Source: Eutypella sp. D-1
Taxonomy: Eukaryota; Ascomycota; Sordariomycetes; Xylariales; Diatrypaceae
Direction of reading: 5' to 3'
DNA: 64,000 bases
Assembly (NCBI GenBank): GCA_023313575.1
Contig: JAJTTP010000008.1
Location: forward strand, 930,001-994,000
Shown here: in pieces, positions 34,858 to 45,200 of the stretch
Layout of the letters: each line of letters starts with the position of its first letter
Position numbering within the stretch: the first letter of the stretch is position 1
Position numbers and translations under genes: made by a program
Notes under the pieces: generated by a model
What the model was told of the DNA's origin: nothing
Databases searched by the model: none
The model's input: the letters and a program-made list of their open reading frames with translations, nothing else

Positions 34858-35463
34858 TAAGTCCCGCTTAATCTATATTTAAAAACTTTACTTTTTATAA
34901 CAGATTTAAATAACTTTACGAATATAAAAGGTATAATATTATAATTAAAATATAATTATAATTAATTATTTTATTATATAAATATAATTTTTTTAATTTG
35001 TTTTATACAGTAACTATTATAATATTTACGATATAAAATATAGTAATAATTTTTAACCCTTTATATTTAAACTTAAATATATATAAATATTTATATGTAC
35101 ATAAATTATTAAAAATCATATTTAAATAATATAATATTTAATAATATATATATTTTTTACCTGGTTTTATTTAATAAACGTTTAATAAAGTTATTTAAAA
35201 AATAAAAAAAAGTTAAAAAAATATTTACCGATTTTAAGCTATTTTTATTATTTTTAAAACTTACCTTATATTATTTTTATACATAGCTTAATGAATAAAA
35301 ATCGGAAAAATATTTTAAAAAAGCAGTTTTATTATTTAAGTAATTAAGTATTTAAATCTCTTTATTACGTATTTTTAAGGCTTTATTTGGTAAAGTTATT
35401 TAATTTTGAAATTGGTAAGTTTCAGCGTTTTTTGGTGGGAAAATCCATTTTGAGCGGGACTTA
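34858..35463. mobile_element. TA-flanked inverted-repeat element, RIP-like AT block
   Basis: The arms GATAAGTCCCGCT (34856-34868) and AGCGGGACTTATC (35453-35465) are exact reverse complements; both next read TTAA/TCAA inward. With a TA target duplication at 34858-34859 and 35462-35463, the element is 34860-35461 (602 bp) starting AGTCCCGC and ending GCGGGACT. A second matching pair lies further in: ATTTAAATAACTTTAC (34904-34919) against GTAAAGTTATTTAAT (35390-35404). The interior is almost pure A/T, very unlike the flanks, and has no frame that could encode a transposase. TA duplication and an AGTC-type terminus suit non-autonomous Tc1/mariner (pogo/Fot1) elements. Heavy C-to-T decay by repeat-induced point mutation is the likely cause of the composition. 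The inverted repeat is seen; the superfamily is inferred. Confidence 0.75.
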
Positions 35464-37379
35464 TCGTTGCCCACTGTACATACATAATGAGATATCGATG
35501 ATAATCATCTACTTTGTGCGTAGATCGCATTCGTATCATTCGTATTATATCAGCATGGCGGCACGAGCCGCCTAATGACTTTAGGTATACTCTCCCCTTT
35601 TACTTCGTTACCTGGCTGCGTAGATTCACTCTTCAAAGAAGAAAGAGAAAGGAAACCTCGGACCTGACCCACCATTATATTTCTATGTGGCCTAACAACC
35701 GGGGAAGGTGGATAATGAATAGCACATGGTAGGTGCCCTATTATGATCCACTAGGTTAGCGGCCGGCGGGAGGACCGATCCGGACTTCAAATGCTCGGCT
35801 AGACGGGGCAACACCGAGTATGCCTATGCCGATAGGGTCTAGTGTGGCCAGATTCATATCTCCTCTCGTGGACAACCCAAGCCGTCTCTGGAAGTGAAAC
35901 TGCAAATCAGCGCAGGAATCGCCCCATCTGGGAATTTCACGATCACTCGCTTATACGGAGTACACTTACGTAGGCTAGCTAATCTTCTGCTCGCTTACTA
36001 CAGATATTGTATCCATGCAACCATACTGACTGTCTGTTGAGTGTTGGGATTGCTTACGAGACTGTGTAGAACTTTATATACTAGGCAGCTGAAACACAAG
36101 AATTCCGAGCCGACCATAGATTCAGCGTGATGCTAGCAAATGTGTATCTTCTTACACCGGTACTTCTCGAGCTTCTCGTTACGTGCCAGATAAATATGAA
36201 GTTTGAATGAAGGATTTCATGGACGACTGATCAAGTCGGTTGCTAGAACACTAGCTGGGACTGTCAGATCCTAGGGAAAAAATCCCCGGATGGAAGGCGC
36301 TGTGGCTAGGGTGTACTGTTGTGAGCAGTTGTGGCTATATGTGAAATAGGTAAAATTTCAAGCAGTGAGGACGTTAAGACATATTGCGGCAGTTAGTCGT
36401 TGGCTTTTATAACACTAAAGCTAGTGCAAAAGGCCGGTACGGCACCGATTTGCTGATCGTGGGCTTGAAGTAATAAGTCTACTTTACCAAGCTCCCGGGT
36501 CTCGGTTTCTAGCGTTTACTCATGATTATTTTGAATGTATGCCAGATCGGAGCTGCTTCACCTTCACTTTCGAGCTAGGGAAGGAACCGCATAGCTATTG
36601 GTTTGAAAATAGGCTTACTATCACTTAAGTAGTGCCCCGTATGATCGATTACAGACCAAGGTGCTTTAAACCGGCTCTTCCCCAGCACGTGGCGTGCTTT
36701 CCCGCAGCTACTGCCTAAGAATGCCGAAGTTTGATCAGTCGCCAATTGCCATGAATCTTTTCAAGTCAGCTCGGTGTTAGAACCCTAGGCTCTCTGATTG
36801 TGTTTGAAGTATGTTATCGGACCCCATCCTCTAGGTACTGTAGAAGGCCCTATTGACTAGTAGCTTTAGTTAAGTCAGATGTGGAATCGAGACTCGAGAT
36901 GTGTCTTTGAGAGCTAGATATTTAACTGAGACTCGTAGCAAAGCCTCAATGCGGCTTCCGATTTCTTAACATCTGCCAATGCCGGGCTGTGACATACTCG
37001 TTACAGCATATCCTTAAGTGAACGTCCAGGGATGAGCGACAACGCTGCGTCAGCTCCGTAAACTTTACAACTGTTGATGGTCAAGCTAATCTCATGCGTC
37101 GTTCTACAGTCATTCCTAAGAGGTGTTAGAGCGAAATCAACTAGTATGACGGCTTCCGTGTGCCGACATTATACCCATGGATAGCATACTGAGCCTTTCG
37201 CCGCAGCCGATTGACTCATATAAGACGTGGCACTACAGAGCAGTGCAACATATTCGCTAGTGAAGACACGCTACTAAGGAATCAAAGACTTCTCGGGCTT
37301 GTGCGATTACGTTCTGACGTCCGTCATCCGCATATATACTTGTTCTCGAGTTAACCTGGCCTCGCCAAGCAGTCCCTAG
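35464..37379. other. Gene desert, middle part
   Basis: About 1.9 kb without a coding candidate. Composition returns to ordinary intergenic level right after the inverted-repeat element. Confidence 0.5.
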
Positions 37380-38013
37380 ATGCAATCAACTACCTGCGAG
37401 CGGATGAATGCTTCTACGGCCATGATTAACTCGTCCATGGCTGCTCAGACATATTTTTGGCGATTCCACTGGGGCCGATATCTGGTGCCTTGCGAGAGGA
37501 GAGGAGAGCATGCTCCGCGCCGCGATCTGGTCGCCGGACTCGGACCAAAAAAGCTCGTACTGTGCGCGTCTACAACCGAGCTTCGTGGGTGTTTGAGCAA
37601 GTGCACTCGATGCCCTCGAGAAGCCCTTTTCCTCACTATTCATGCACGTCATGCTGGTTGTCGACTAACAGATGTGATGACTCTATCTAGTGATCCCTCT
37701 AATAAAGGCACAGGCGCTATGGCAAATGCTTGATGCCTCAAAGGGGACCGGCGCTATTGAGAACGGCCAATCCCAGATTAGCAGACGCGCCCGTGAGGAC
37801 GAAATGGACAGAGCATCTCGGACCAATCGTGATTTCGTCGGGACGGACGGCAGTGCCAAGGACACCGCTGACCTCAACGACTCAACGACTTCGCTAACGG
37901 AGCGGCCCGAGCCGTGGTTTTGTTCAGCATCACGGACGAGAAGATGCTGTCGGCAAGTGCCGTGCATTTCGTTTAACGATGCTGAAATCATGGCCACGGC
38001 GCTCCTGCTCTGA
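37380..38013 (+). pseudogene. Decayed gene-like island, family unknown
   Basis: A locally GC-richer stretch of about 630 bp in the desert, with several overlapping open frames. The plus frame 37690-38013 reads like coding sequence (Asp/Arg/Ser-rich, ending near 37888). At 37874-37889 an 8-bp direct duplication (TCAACGAC twice) shifts the frame. Past it, a different plus frame continues with protein-like content (VVLFSITDEKM and onward) to a stop at 37973. The simplest reading is an old coding region broken by this duplication. No family was recognised, and a long minus-strand frame (38072-37683) also stays open, so even the strand is uncertain. Confidence 0.3.
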
Positions 38014-39022
38014 CACTGGATTAGCCTTTGGGAAATAGCGGGGTAATATTCATTAGCAGTCAATGTCTGCATGACTGTATCGATCTAGAAGCACACTATA
38101 ATGGAATGCATCACGGTCTATTCCCTTACCTGCCGGCCGCGGAACTGTCGAGGTGAATCTAAGGTACCCTGCCTAGTGTGAGTCCAGATAAGGCCGAAAG
38201 CCATATATAAGCCACTCGTTTCCAGAAACTGGGGGAGACTGCCACGACGTAATTCGATTTACGGCGGGGTTGCTGTTCAATGTCCGTCACCTGCGGATGA
38301 TTTACGGATACGCGAGTCCGCGCAAGTGGTGAGCTGTTAGGAGTGATGTCCTTGGTGAGCTTCGCCGATGAGTACGGAACACGCTTCCAAAACACGGCAA
38401 ATATCACTTCACCGTCATCATATTGTGTCGACGTCAAGCGACGTGGTCGCCCCTCATATAAGAGGTGCACATCTTACCCATACATAAACCCTATCATCAG
38501 TTCGAGACGTCGAACCGGTCTAGATCACTGTGAATACCTAAGAGCGAACGCGCTTTCTTAGGGGTGCACTGATATCAAGTCTTCATGACACTGCAGCCCG
38601 CAGCTCGCCTAAGAGTGAGGCTAGGTGAATATAGATAAATTAGGGAAATAAGAGAGAGTTTAAGAAATTGATAGATGATAGGGCACAAATCTATGACCTC
38701 CGATAGAAATATTTAACGTTTTTGCGTAGTTCTTGACATGTCATTCTCAAGCTCTCATTTACTCTACCAACAAACCTAAATTTACCCCTTTTCTTCGAGA
38801 ACTAGGGGTAGTATAAGAACTATACCATACTGTACTATATACACTGTATGACGATTGCCCCGCTACTTAGATATCACCCTTTAAATCAGTAGTCTAATAG
38901 CGTCTAGGTGAATCGTTCCAAGGTTGCGGGCATCCACTCAACATCATCGAGCACGCATTCCGGCGCGAACAAACGGCGGTCTCTATACATACATATACAC
39001 GTACATATAATTCCAGCCCACT
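38014..39022. other. Gene desert, right part, and LENG1-like upstream region
   Basis: About 1 kb leading to the next gene. It is purine- and AT-rich near 38640-38900. No gene was recognised. Confidence 0.5.
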
Positions 39023-40369
39023 ATGCCTCTGTAAGTACAGTTTCCTAAATATACGTCCACCTCGAGGTTTCCTAAGACTAACCAATTCGGAATGCGCGCC
39101 TGCTTGCGGGCGTCGCGGTCGTTCCAACAATGCAGACACCTGCTGCCCAAGAAATCATGGAACGTGTACAACGCGGCGAACATCGAGCGCGTGCGGCGGG
39201 ACGAGGCGGCGGCGCGGGCGCGCGAGGAGGCGCGCGAGCAGCGTCAGCAGGAGGAGGACTCCGCGCGCCGCCTCGCCATCCTGCGCGGCGAGTCGCCGCC
39301 GCCGCCGCCCCCGCGCTCGCCCTCGATCGAGGAGGAGGCGCCCGGCGGCCGGCGCGCTGCTGGTGCCGGTGGAGTCAGGAGGAAACGCAAGCGCGCTGGC
39401 GAGGATGATACGGATTTCGAGATGCGTGTCGCGCGGGAGCAGCAGGAGGAGGCGCGACGGCGGCGCATGGAGGAAGGTAGCGGCGGTGGTGATAGTGCCA
39501 CGGATAAGAAGATCAAGAAGGCGGCGGACGACGCCAGCGACGCCCCTCTGGTCGACGCCTCCGGCCACATCGACCTCTTCCCGTCAGACCGGGCGGTCGC
39601 CCGGCAGCGCGAGGAGGAGGGCCGGCGGAGCGCGAAGAACGAAGACGCGGAGCGCGAGGCCGCGCGTCGCAGGCGCGATTTCGAGGATCAGTATACCATG
39701 CGCTTCGCGAACGCCGCGGGACGGGACGGGTCGCTGCTCGTCGCGGACGGGCCGTGGTACGCTCGTGGCGATGAGAGTGGTGCTGGTGCTGGCGCTGGTA
39801 CACCCGACCAGACGGCGCTAGCGGAGATGATACCCACTAAGGACGTCTGGGGCAACGAGGACCCGCGGCGTCGGGAGCGCGAGGCAGCGCGCGTAGCGGC
39901 CGGCGACCCCCTGGCGGCGATGAGGCGCGGAGCGGCGCGGGTCCGGGAGGTGGAGAGGGAGAAGAGGCGTGCGGATGACGAGAGGAGCGCTGCGATTGCG
40001 GAGCTGAGGCGGGAGGACAGGGAACGTAGGAGGGAGAGGAAGAAGGCGAGGAGACGCGAGGGGGCAGGCGGGAAGGACGGTGACGGTGATGATGATGATG
40101 GGCTGGAGGGGTTTAGCTTGGATGATCCCGAGGTAGGGTCGCGGTCGCAGTCGGAGCGGAAGCATCGCCACCGAGAAGAAGATGCCGGTCGTGGTTCTGA
40201 TAGCCGTCGTCGTCGCGAGCGTCACCGGCATCATCATCACCGTTCCCGCGAAGACGGCGAGGGCGACCATAGGCATTCATCGGATCATCACAGTCGCCAC
40301 CACCGCAGCCGCCACGGCCGCCGCGAGAGTAGTAGTGGCGGCATCGGGTCTCCGAAACGAGTCGAATAA
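39023..40369 (+). CDS. LENG1-like protein with Cir_N domain (splicing-associated)
   Basis: Two exons: a first coding exon of only 8 nt (39023-39030, ATGCCTCT) then GTAAGT, and 39136-40369, giving 413 aa. The join yields MPLHLLPKKSWNVYNAANIE, the start expected of the Cir_N family; beginning at an upstream ATG in the second-exon frame would add residues that do not fit. After Cir_N (about 4-40) comes a Glu/Arg-rich helix. Further blocks match human LENG1 in order: HIDLFP, then LLVADGPWYARGD, then a DPLAAM segment leading into a highly charged helix. The tail is His/Arg/Ser-rich with many RH and RS pairs, as in spliceosome-associated proteins. A nuclear role in pre-mRNA processing is inferred from the family; the orthologue itself is little studied. 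Confidence 0.8.
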
Positions 40370-40764
40370 CGCGTTGGGCGTTCACCCGGGCATGGGGAGC
40401 GTCGGCGCGAAGGGGGGAGAAGAATAGATCATTAGAATCGTTTGCACTGCATCACCAAGCGGGCGGCGTTTTCTCACTTCCGAGCATCATCATGTCAAAT
40501 ACAATATCCCCCTAGGCATTACGGCTACCAATTACATTTTTGTGGGCAACTTGAATGTTTTCTCTATTAACGGTTTATACGCGTGACTCGGGAAGACAGG
40601 CTTATTAAGAGCGTGCGTCACATTGGAGACATAACTCGACCCGGAATTCCTCTACACAAACTTGGGTCGTCGTGGGTATCATCGATATCGCCCGTCATAG
40701 GCAACAAAACACAATCTGCCAGAGAAGGAAAAAGCAAGGCAAGCCACACGTTGGCCGCTCCCTA
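40370..40764. terminator. Convergent 3' spacer
   Basis: A 395-bp spacer between two convergent coding ends, which must hold both poly(A) sites. Nothing else was seen. Confidence 0.4.
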
Positions 40765-41490
40765 CTACGTTTCCCGAAGCGGCGGCGGAGGCGAAGTGAT
40801 CAGGACGGGGGCCATCTGCTTCTCGACGAGGGTGACGATTTTCGGAGCGTCTTCTAGCTTCTTCAGGGCAGCCATAATCGCAGCGTACGTCTCCTCGGAT
40901 AGGCCTTCCATGCGGTCGGAGTAGATGTCGAGGCCCTCTTTCGTGAACAGCGTGGGCGCGAACCACGTTACGGCCCACCTCTCGACACCGTCTTCCTCTC
41001 CGGCGGCCGCCGCGGGGATCGGGCGCTCGCCGTAGCCCAGGATCTCCCAGTGGCTGCTCGCGATCTTCAGCCAGCCCTTGCCGCGCCAGTCGAAGGCGGC
41101 GCCCAGGGGCTCGGCCGGGTCGGGCCTGTCGATGCCCTCGACGGTCTTGATGTTGGCCCCCGCGGGTTCCGCATGCTTCTTCTCGTACTCGACCAGGTCA
41201 TCGATGGCGACGGATGTGCCGGCGCCGGCCCCCGTCGTCGGCGCCGTTGTCTTCTTCTCCTCGCCCGGCTTGACGTACGGCTTGTAGGTTATGCGGACGT
41301 TCTGGGCGGACCGCCACATGGAGAGGGTGGAGTGCGTTACGGCCCAGGTTCGGTACAGCCATTCGAGAGGGGGAGGGATGAAGGCGCCGTCGGTGCTGGG
41401 GTCCTTCTCCTTCTTAGATGCGTACTTCGAAGGGGGACGGACGCTGATGGTGGTCGGTATCTTTGAAACCGTGTCCGGAGAAGACGCCAT
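40765..41490 (-). CDS. Conserved fungal protein, possible calycin fold
   Basis: Single exon, 241 aa, with no signal peptide or membrane segment. It has the feel of a widely conserved ascomycete protein: SKYASKKEKDPSTDGAFIPP, EWLYRTWAVTHSTLSMW, FDWRGKGWLKIASSHWEILG, RWAVTWFAPTLFTKEGLDIY. The pattern of an early Trp-containing segment, alternating hydrophobic strands and a late FTKEGLDIYSDR segment followed by a helix resembles calycins (lipocalin/fatty-acid-binding type) in outline. This is a weak structural guess. An Ala/Gly/Thr-rich loop near 80-95 and a second near 160-170 look like variable insertions. The ATG at 41490 is the first in frame. Function unknown. Confidence 0.8.
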   Translation of the reverse strand: MASSPDTVSKIPTTISVRPPSKYASKKEKDPSTDGAFIPPPLEWLYRTWAVTHSTLSMWRSAQNVRITYKPYVKPGEEKKTTAPTTGAGAGTSVAIDDLVEYEKKHAEPAGANIKTVEGIDRPDPAEPLGAAFDWRGKGWLKIASSHWEILGYGERPIPAAAAGEEDGVERWAVTWFAPTLFTKEGLDIYSDRMEGLSEETYAAIMAALKKLEDAPKIVTLVEKQMAPVLITSPPPPLRET

Positions 41491-42876
41491 TTTTGAGATA
41501 TTGAGAGTAAGCGAGGTCGGTAAGGGAGGGTGAATGAAGCAATTGGGCTGCTGTTAGTTGTGTTATTGATACTGCGAGTCTGCGACTACTGCTGGTAGTG
41601 AGGTTAGATAGAGATAGAGATATGCTGTACAGCCAGGGGTGCCGTGAAGTTAGAAGGGAATAAGCAAAATATATTAAACAACCATTCACTATTTATTATG
41701 AATCGTCTGTAGGATAGTTACATAGTAGAAGAGTTAGAAGAGTTAGTAGGACAAAGATCAACACAAGCAGAGTGAAACCCGAAATCCCTAGCAGTATTGG
41801 CACGGGCTTAAGCACAACCGCGCCCGCGTTTCAGTAAATTTCAGGGCTAAATGATGTCACACTAAGGAAAGCCACCATGAAAGCCACTGCGATATGTGAT
41901 ATGTGTACAGGGTGACCTTGGAAGGGATAACCTGGCATTGGCCTTGGGACTTTATGTATAAGATCTAAATACAACCTCTAACCTGGAAGGATCATAAAGA
42001 AGTGGTGTTACGGGTAAGTTCAATTGATTTAGTGCCCAGCCATTTTGGTGGCTCAAGGCAAAGACCACCTGGGCAGAGAATAGATGTACCGAGTACATCA
42101 TTAATTCTCCGGAGGAGGTTAGCGACTAGATACCCAATCACTGCACTAGATCCCTTGGGCCACTATCCTGTCGCTTATACATTTTAGGAATCCCTTAAGA
42201 AGCATCCTATTAGGTCTTCAAATTTTGTACCGGTTAGTGATTAGGTACCTACTCATGTACGTTTGTATCAAGGCCGATATATTTAACCTCCAGGGCTGTA
42301 ATCAACGTTGGATGTCACTGCCTCCCTATCGGCTTTGCATCTGTTTACATTGGTTGCACCTACCAACCAGCCAACTAAGAGAGAGTACTATCTATCTACC
42401 TATGGGATGCGACTGCCTCCTACCTTAGGTAACCTTAAACAGCCACACAGCCTAGGTACATAAGTACCTGACATTTTTATCACCTGGGCAGCCTTTTTTC
42501 CTAATATACCTCCTGCTAAATTCACCACACCAAGAACACCAATTTGAGAAGAAAAAAGACGTCAACAAAATCAACAAAATCGGCATAGGGACAACGGAAT
42601 ACTTGCCTAGGTACCCCATACAGTTTAATGTTGGACCTATCATCTTACTTACCTACCTATTTAGGATAGGATAAGCAAGAACCTTGCTTAAACCCTACTA
42701 TCGCTATCAGTTTTACGACAGAACCCCAGAACCCTTGACCCCCTTGCTTGCTGCCTCGCTTAATCCAACCTCACCTCCCGTCTCCGCCACTTCATACTAT
42801 CCTACCCTAGCCCCTCCTTTCCAGAGAGTCTCGTCATAACTTATAAACCTACTCGCTCTCAAAAATCGCACATAAC
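41491..42876. promoter_or_regulatory. Divergent intergenic region
   Basis: About 1.4 kb between two divergent genes of unknown function. It contains repeated AGAAGAGTTAG-type and CCTACCTA/TAGGTA-type short motifs. No gene was recognised. Confidence 0.45.
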
Positions 42877-43518
42877 ATGGAGGACGCCGACGCCGACGCC
42901 GCTGCTATGGCAGAAGCCATGGGGTTTTCCAGCTTCGGCACTCAGGCCTCCAACAAGCGCCGCAAGTTCAACCCGGCCACCGATGCCGTCGTTGATGGTG
43001 CTCCCACCGCCACTTCGGTCGCACAAGCATCGTCTAGGGCCGTCGGCGGGCCTATGAGCTCGGGGTCCAACTCCACGCCTCTGGGTACCAGAACTCAGAA
43101 CAAGGATGAGATTGCCCTTGATGTGGACGACGACGATGATGATGACGTTGCTGGGCATGACACTGCTGGTGGCGCCGCTGTCGCCCAGTCACCATCAGGT
43201 GCAGATGGCCCGGAGCCCCAGTCCACCCAAGACTGGCAGGCCAAGATTGACTCGATAGTCGGCGCCTCTGATGGCCGTCATCCTCAACTCCCAGCCAGGC
43301 CTATTACTGGCCCAGCTATGCAGGGTAGTCATGGAACCAGAGGGGGTTACCAATCCGGACGTGGGCCCGGACGTGGGATGGGTCGCGAACCGGGTAAGAT
43401 GTGGTGGGAGGGCTATTATGATCCAAGCTCTGTCATCAACCCATGGGAGAGACTCGAGAAAGAAAAGGGATTGGAGCCAAGGGGTGAGTTTTTGTCCTGG
43501 GAGGAGGCGAAGCGTTGA
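42877..43518 (+). CDS. Conserved hypothetical nuclear-type protein
   Basis: Single exon, 213 aa. The N-terminus is acidic (EDADADAAAMAEAMGFSSFG) and runs into the basic cluster NKRRKF, which could be a nuclear localisation signal. The middle is low complexity with an aspartate run (VDDDDDDDV). A Gly/Arg-rich RGG-like stretch (about 155-175) precedes a conserved-looking C-terminal block, KMWWEGYYDPSSVINPWERL, followed by a short charged tail. The MGFSSFG...KRRKF start and the aromatic C-terminal block recur in ascomycete proteins I cannot name. RNA binding is plausible from the Gly/Arg stretch but is inference only. The ATG at 42877 sits in AACATGG. Confidence 0.75.
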   Translation: MEDADADAAAMAEAMGFSSFGTQASNKRRKFNPATDAVVDGAPTATSVAQASSRAVGGPMSSGSNSTPLGTRTQNKDEIALDVDDDDDDDVAGHDTAGGAAVAQSPSGADGPEPQSTQDWQAKIDSIVGASDGRHPQLPARPITGPAMQGSHGTRGGYQSGRGPGRGMGREPGKMWWEGYYDPSSVINPWERLEKEKGLEPRGEFLSWEEAKR

Positions 43519-45200
43519 GTGTTGAGCTCGCTTCACACCTCGCCCCACGTGGGGAGAGTGTGTAGTGTAGTAGGCATTGTCCTGAATTGTGTGTATCACA
43601 CATACTTCTGGACTTCACCTAGGTTCCTATCAGTCTATCTTATCATGGAGGAACAGAGACACATACCTTGACATCTCAGGTTGCTCCCATCAGTCTTCTT
43701 GCATGGCCCGGGTGGTTTAGGGCCCGCTTCGACATCCGACGATCCTGCACATCATCTATATCACGTGACACCCTCGACTAGCACGATGGCGTCCATCACG
43801 AGTTGTGGCTGAGGGACTTTATGGCTACGCACAGGCCGAGGCCCACGCTTTGTCAGCGCCTACAGTGCCCCAGGTCCTGCCTGCCAGTACTACGGTTGGG
43901 TACATCTCACCGTGTCTAAGACACAGGTCTCTACTTGTGGCACTGGGCCTTCAGAAGATGGCTCACTGTATTACTACTGCTAGACCTAGAGAGGGGCCCC
44001 ATTCAGCCGTCCTCTTGGATATCCTATGGGCCAATGAAAAGCACCAAGAGGCTAAGCTCAACACCAAGGAGAACATCTACTGCCTTGCTACCGCCGGCCA
44101 TTACGAAAAAGGAAATATCCACCTCCCCCAAGCGGCAAAGTGCCACCCTCTCCTCAGATGGAGGTACGTGGGCGTGTTCTATCTACAAGTACATATTCCA
44201 ATGTCCACGCCCCCAGTGTGTCCCTAGGCCCGGCAATCATAGTCTCTGGGCCCTCTGCTACATTTTGCAGTCCTTCCCTGCCACCGAACGACCCAAGCCT
44301 GCAGATGTGGCAGCCATCCACACCCACACCCGGTCGCACGTATGCACGTCAGGCCGCCCCCCCGGTCCTCATGCCCATGCCGGACGCAGAGATGATGTAC
44401 TTTTCAGTCCATGGGGTGTCCCCGAATCGCCTGAACGCCGTCCAATCATAAATCGTGACCTCGTGAAACGACAAAACCCACCTGGCCGGCTTGCTCGCTC
44501 GGCCAGCCACCCCAGCCCCCTCAAGTGCGCGTCAGCGCTCGCGTGGGGACAGCTGCAAGACGCAGGAACAAGACCTTCCTCCCGCCCCTGCTCCTCGCTG
44601 TTCACACACCACACCCACTAAACCCACTCGCTGGTTGGGTCTCCCCGCCGCTACTACGCGCCGCGGCGGAAAGGAGGGCGTCTAAAAACCTCCCCCCCTG
44701 CCCGCGTTGCCGCCCGACCGCACCTTCCTAAACACACACCCACCCACCCTGAAATCGCCGATATGCGGCCTCAGGGATACATCTGCAAGGGGAAAGAGAG
44801 TGGGAAAACCCACACCCCCCTCCCCTTCCGCTCAGCGAGATAAGGTAGGGGGCGTGTGCATTGTGCGGCCCTGGCCTGCCAGATCGGCGAGATCTTGCCG
44901 CTGCAAGATCTCTTTTCTCGCGTGGCGCCCCATAATGGTGTGCCCTTTGCCCCAACAAAATGAAACGCCAGGAACGGCCGCTAAAAAAGTCAAATCAAAC
45001 GACATAGGTAGAAAAGGAAGGGGAAAAAGGGGAGTGTTTTGTTTTTTCAAAACGCCGCGCGCAAGGTAGGAAAAAAAATCATCGTGGTCTTTCTTTCTAG
45101 GCGCGCTCAAATTTTGCTTGCCCTTTGCATCTGCACAGATTTTCTTTTCTGTGCAAACCCAGTTGCGAAACTGGGCGGGCGAACGAACGAACGAGAGTTC
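43519..45200. other. Convergent spacer with C-rich and pyrimidine tracts
   Basis: About 1.7 kb between convergent genes. It contains plus-strand frames up to 228 codons (43935-44621), but these overlap each other in different frames and lack any domain or coding texture. The 44.5-44.85 kb part is C-rich and responsible for the long frames. Confidence 0.5.

Noticed and set aside
39092..39135. Upstream ATG as start of the LENG1-like protein
   Set aside because: It would add residues lying inside the intron that do not fit the family; the 8-nt first exon gives the expected start.
43935..44621. 228-codon plus frame after the 213-aa gene
   Set aside because: Competing frames of similar length overlap it, the sequence is C-rich, and no domain or splice structure supports it.
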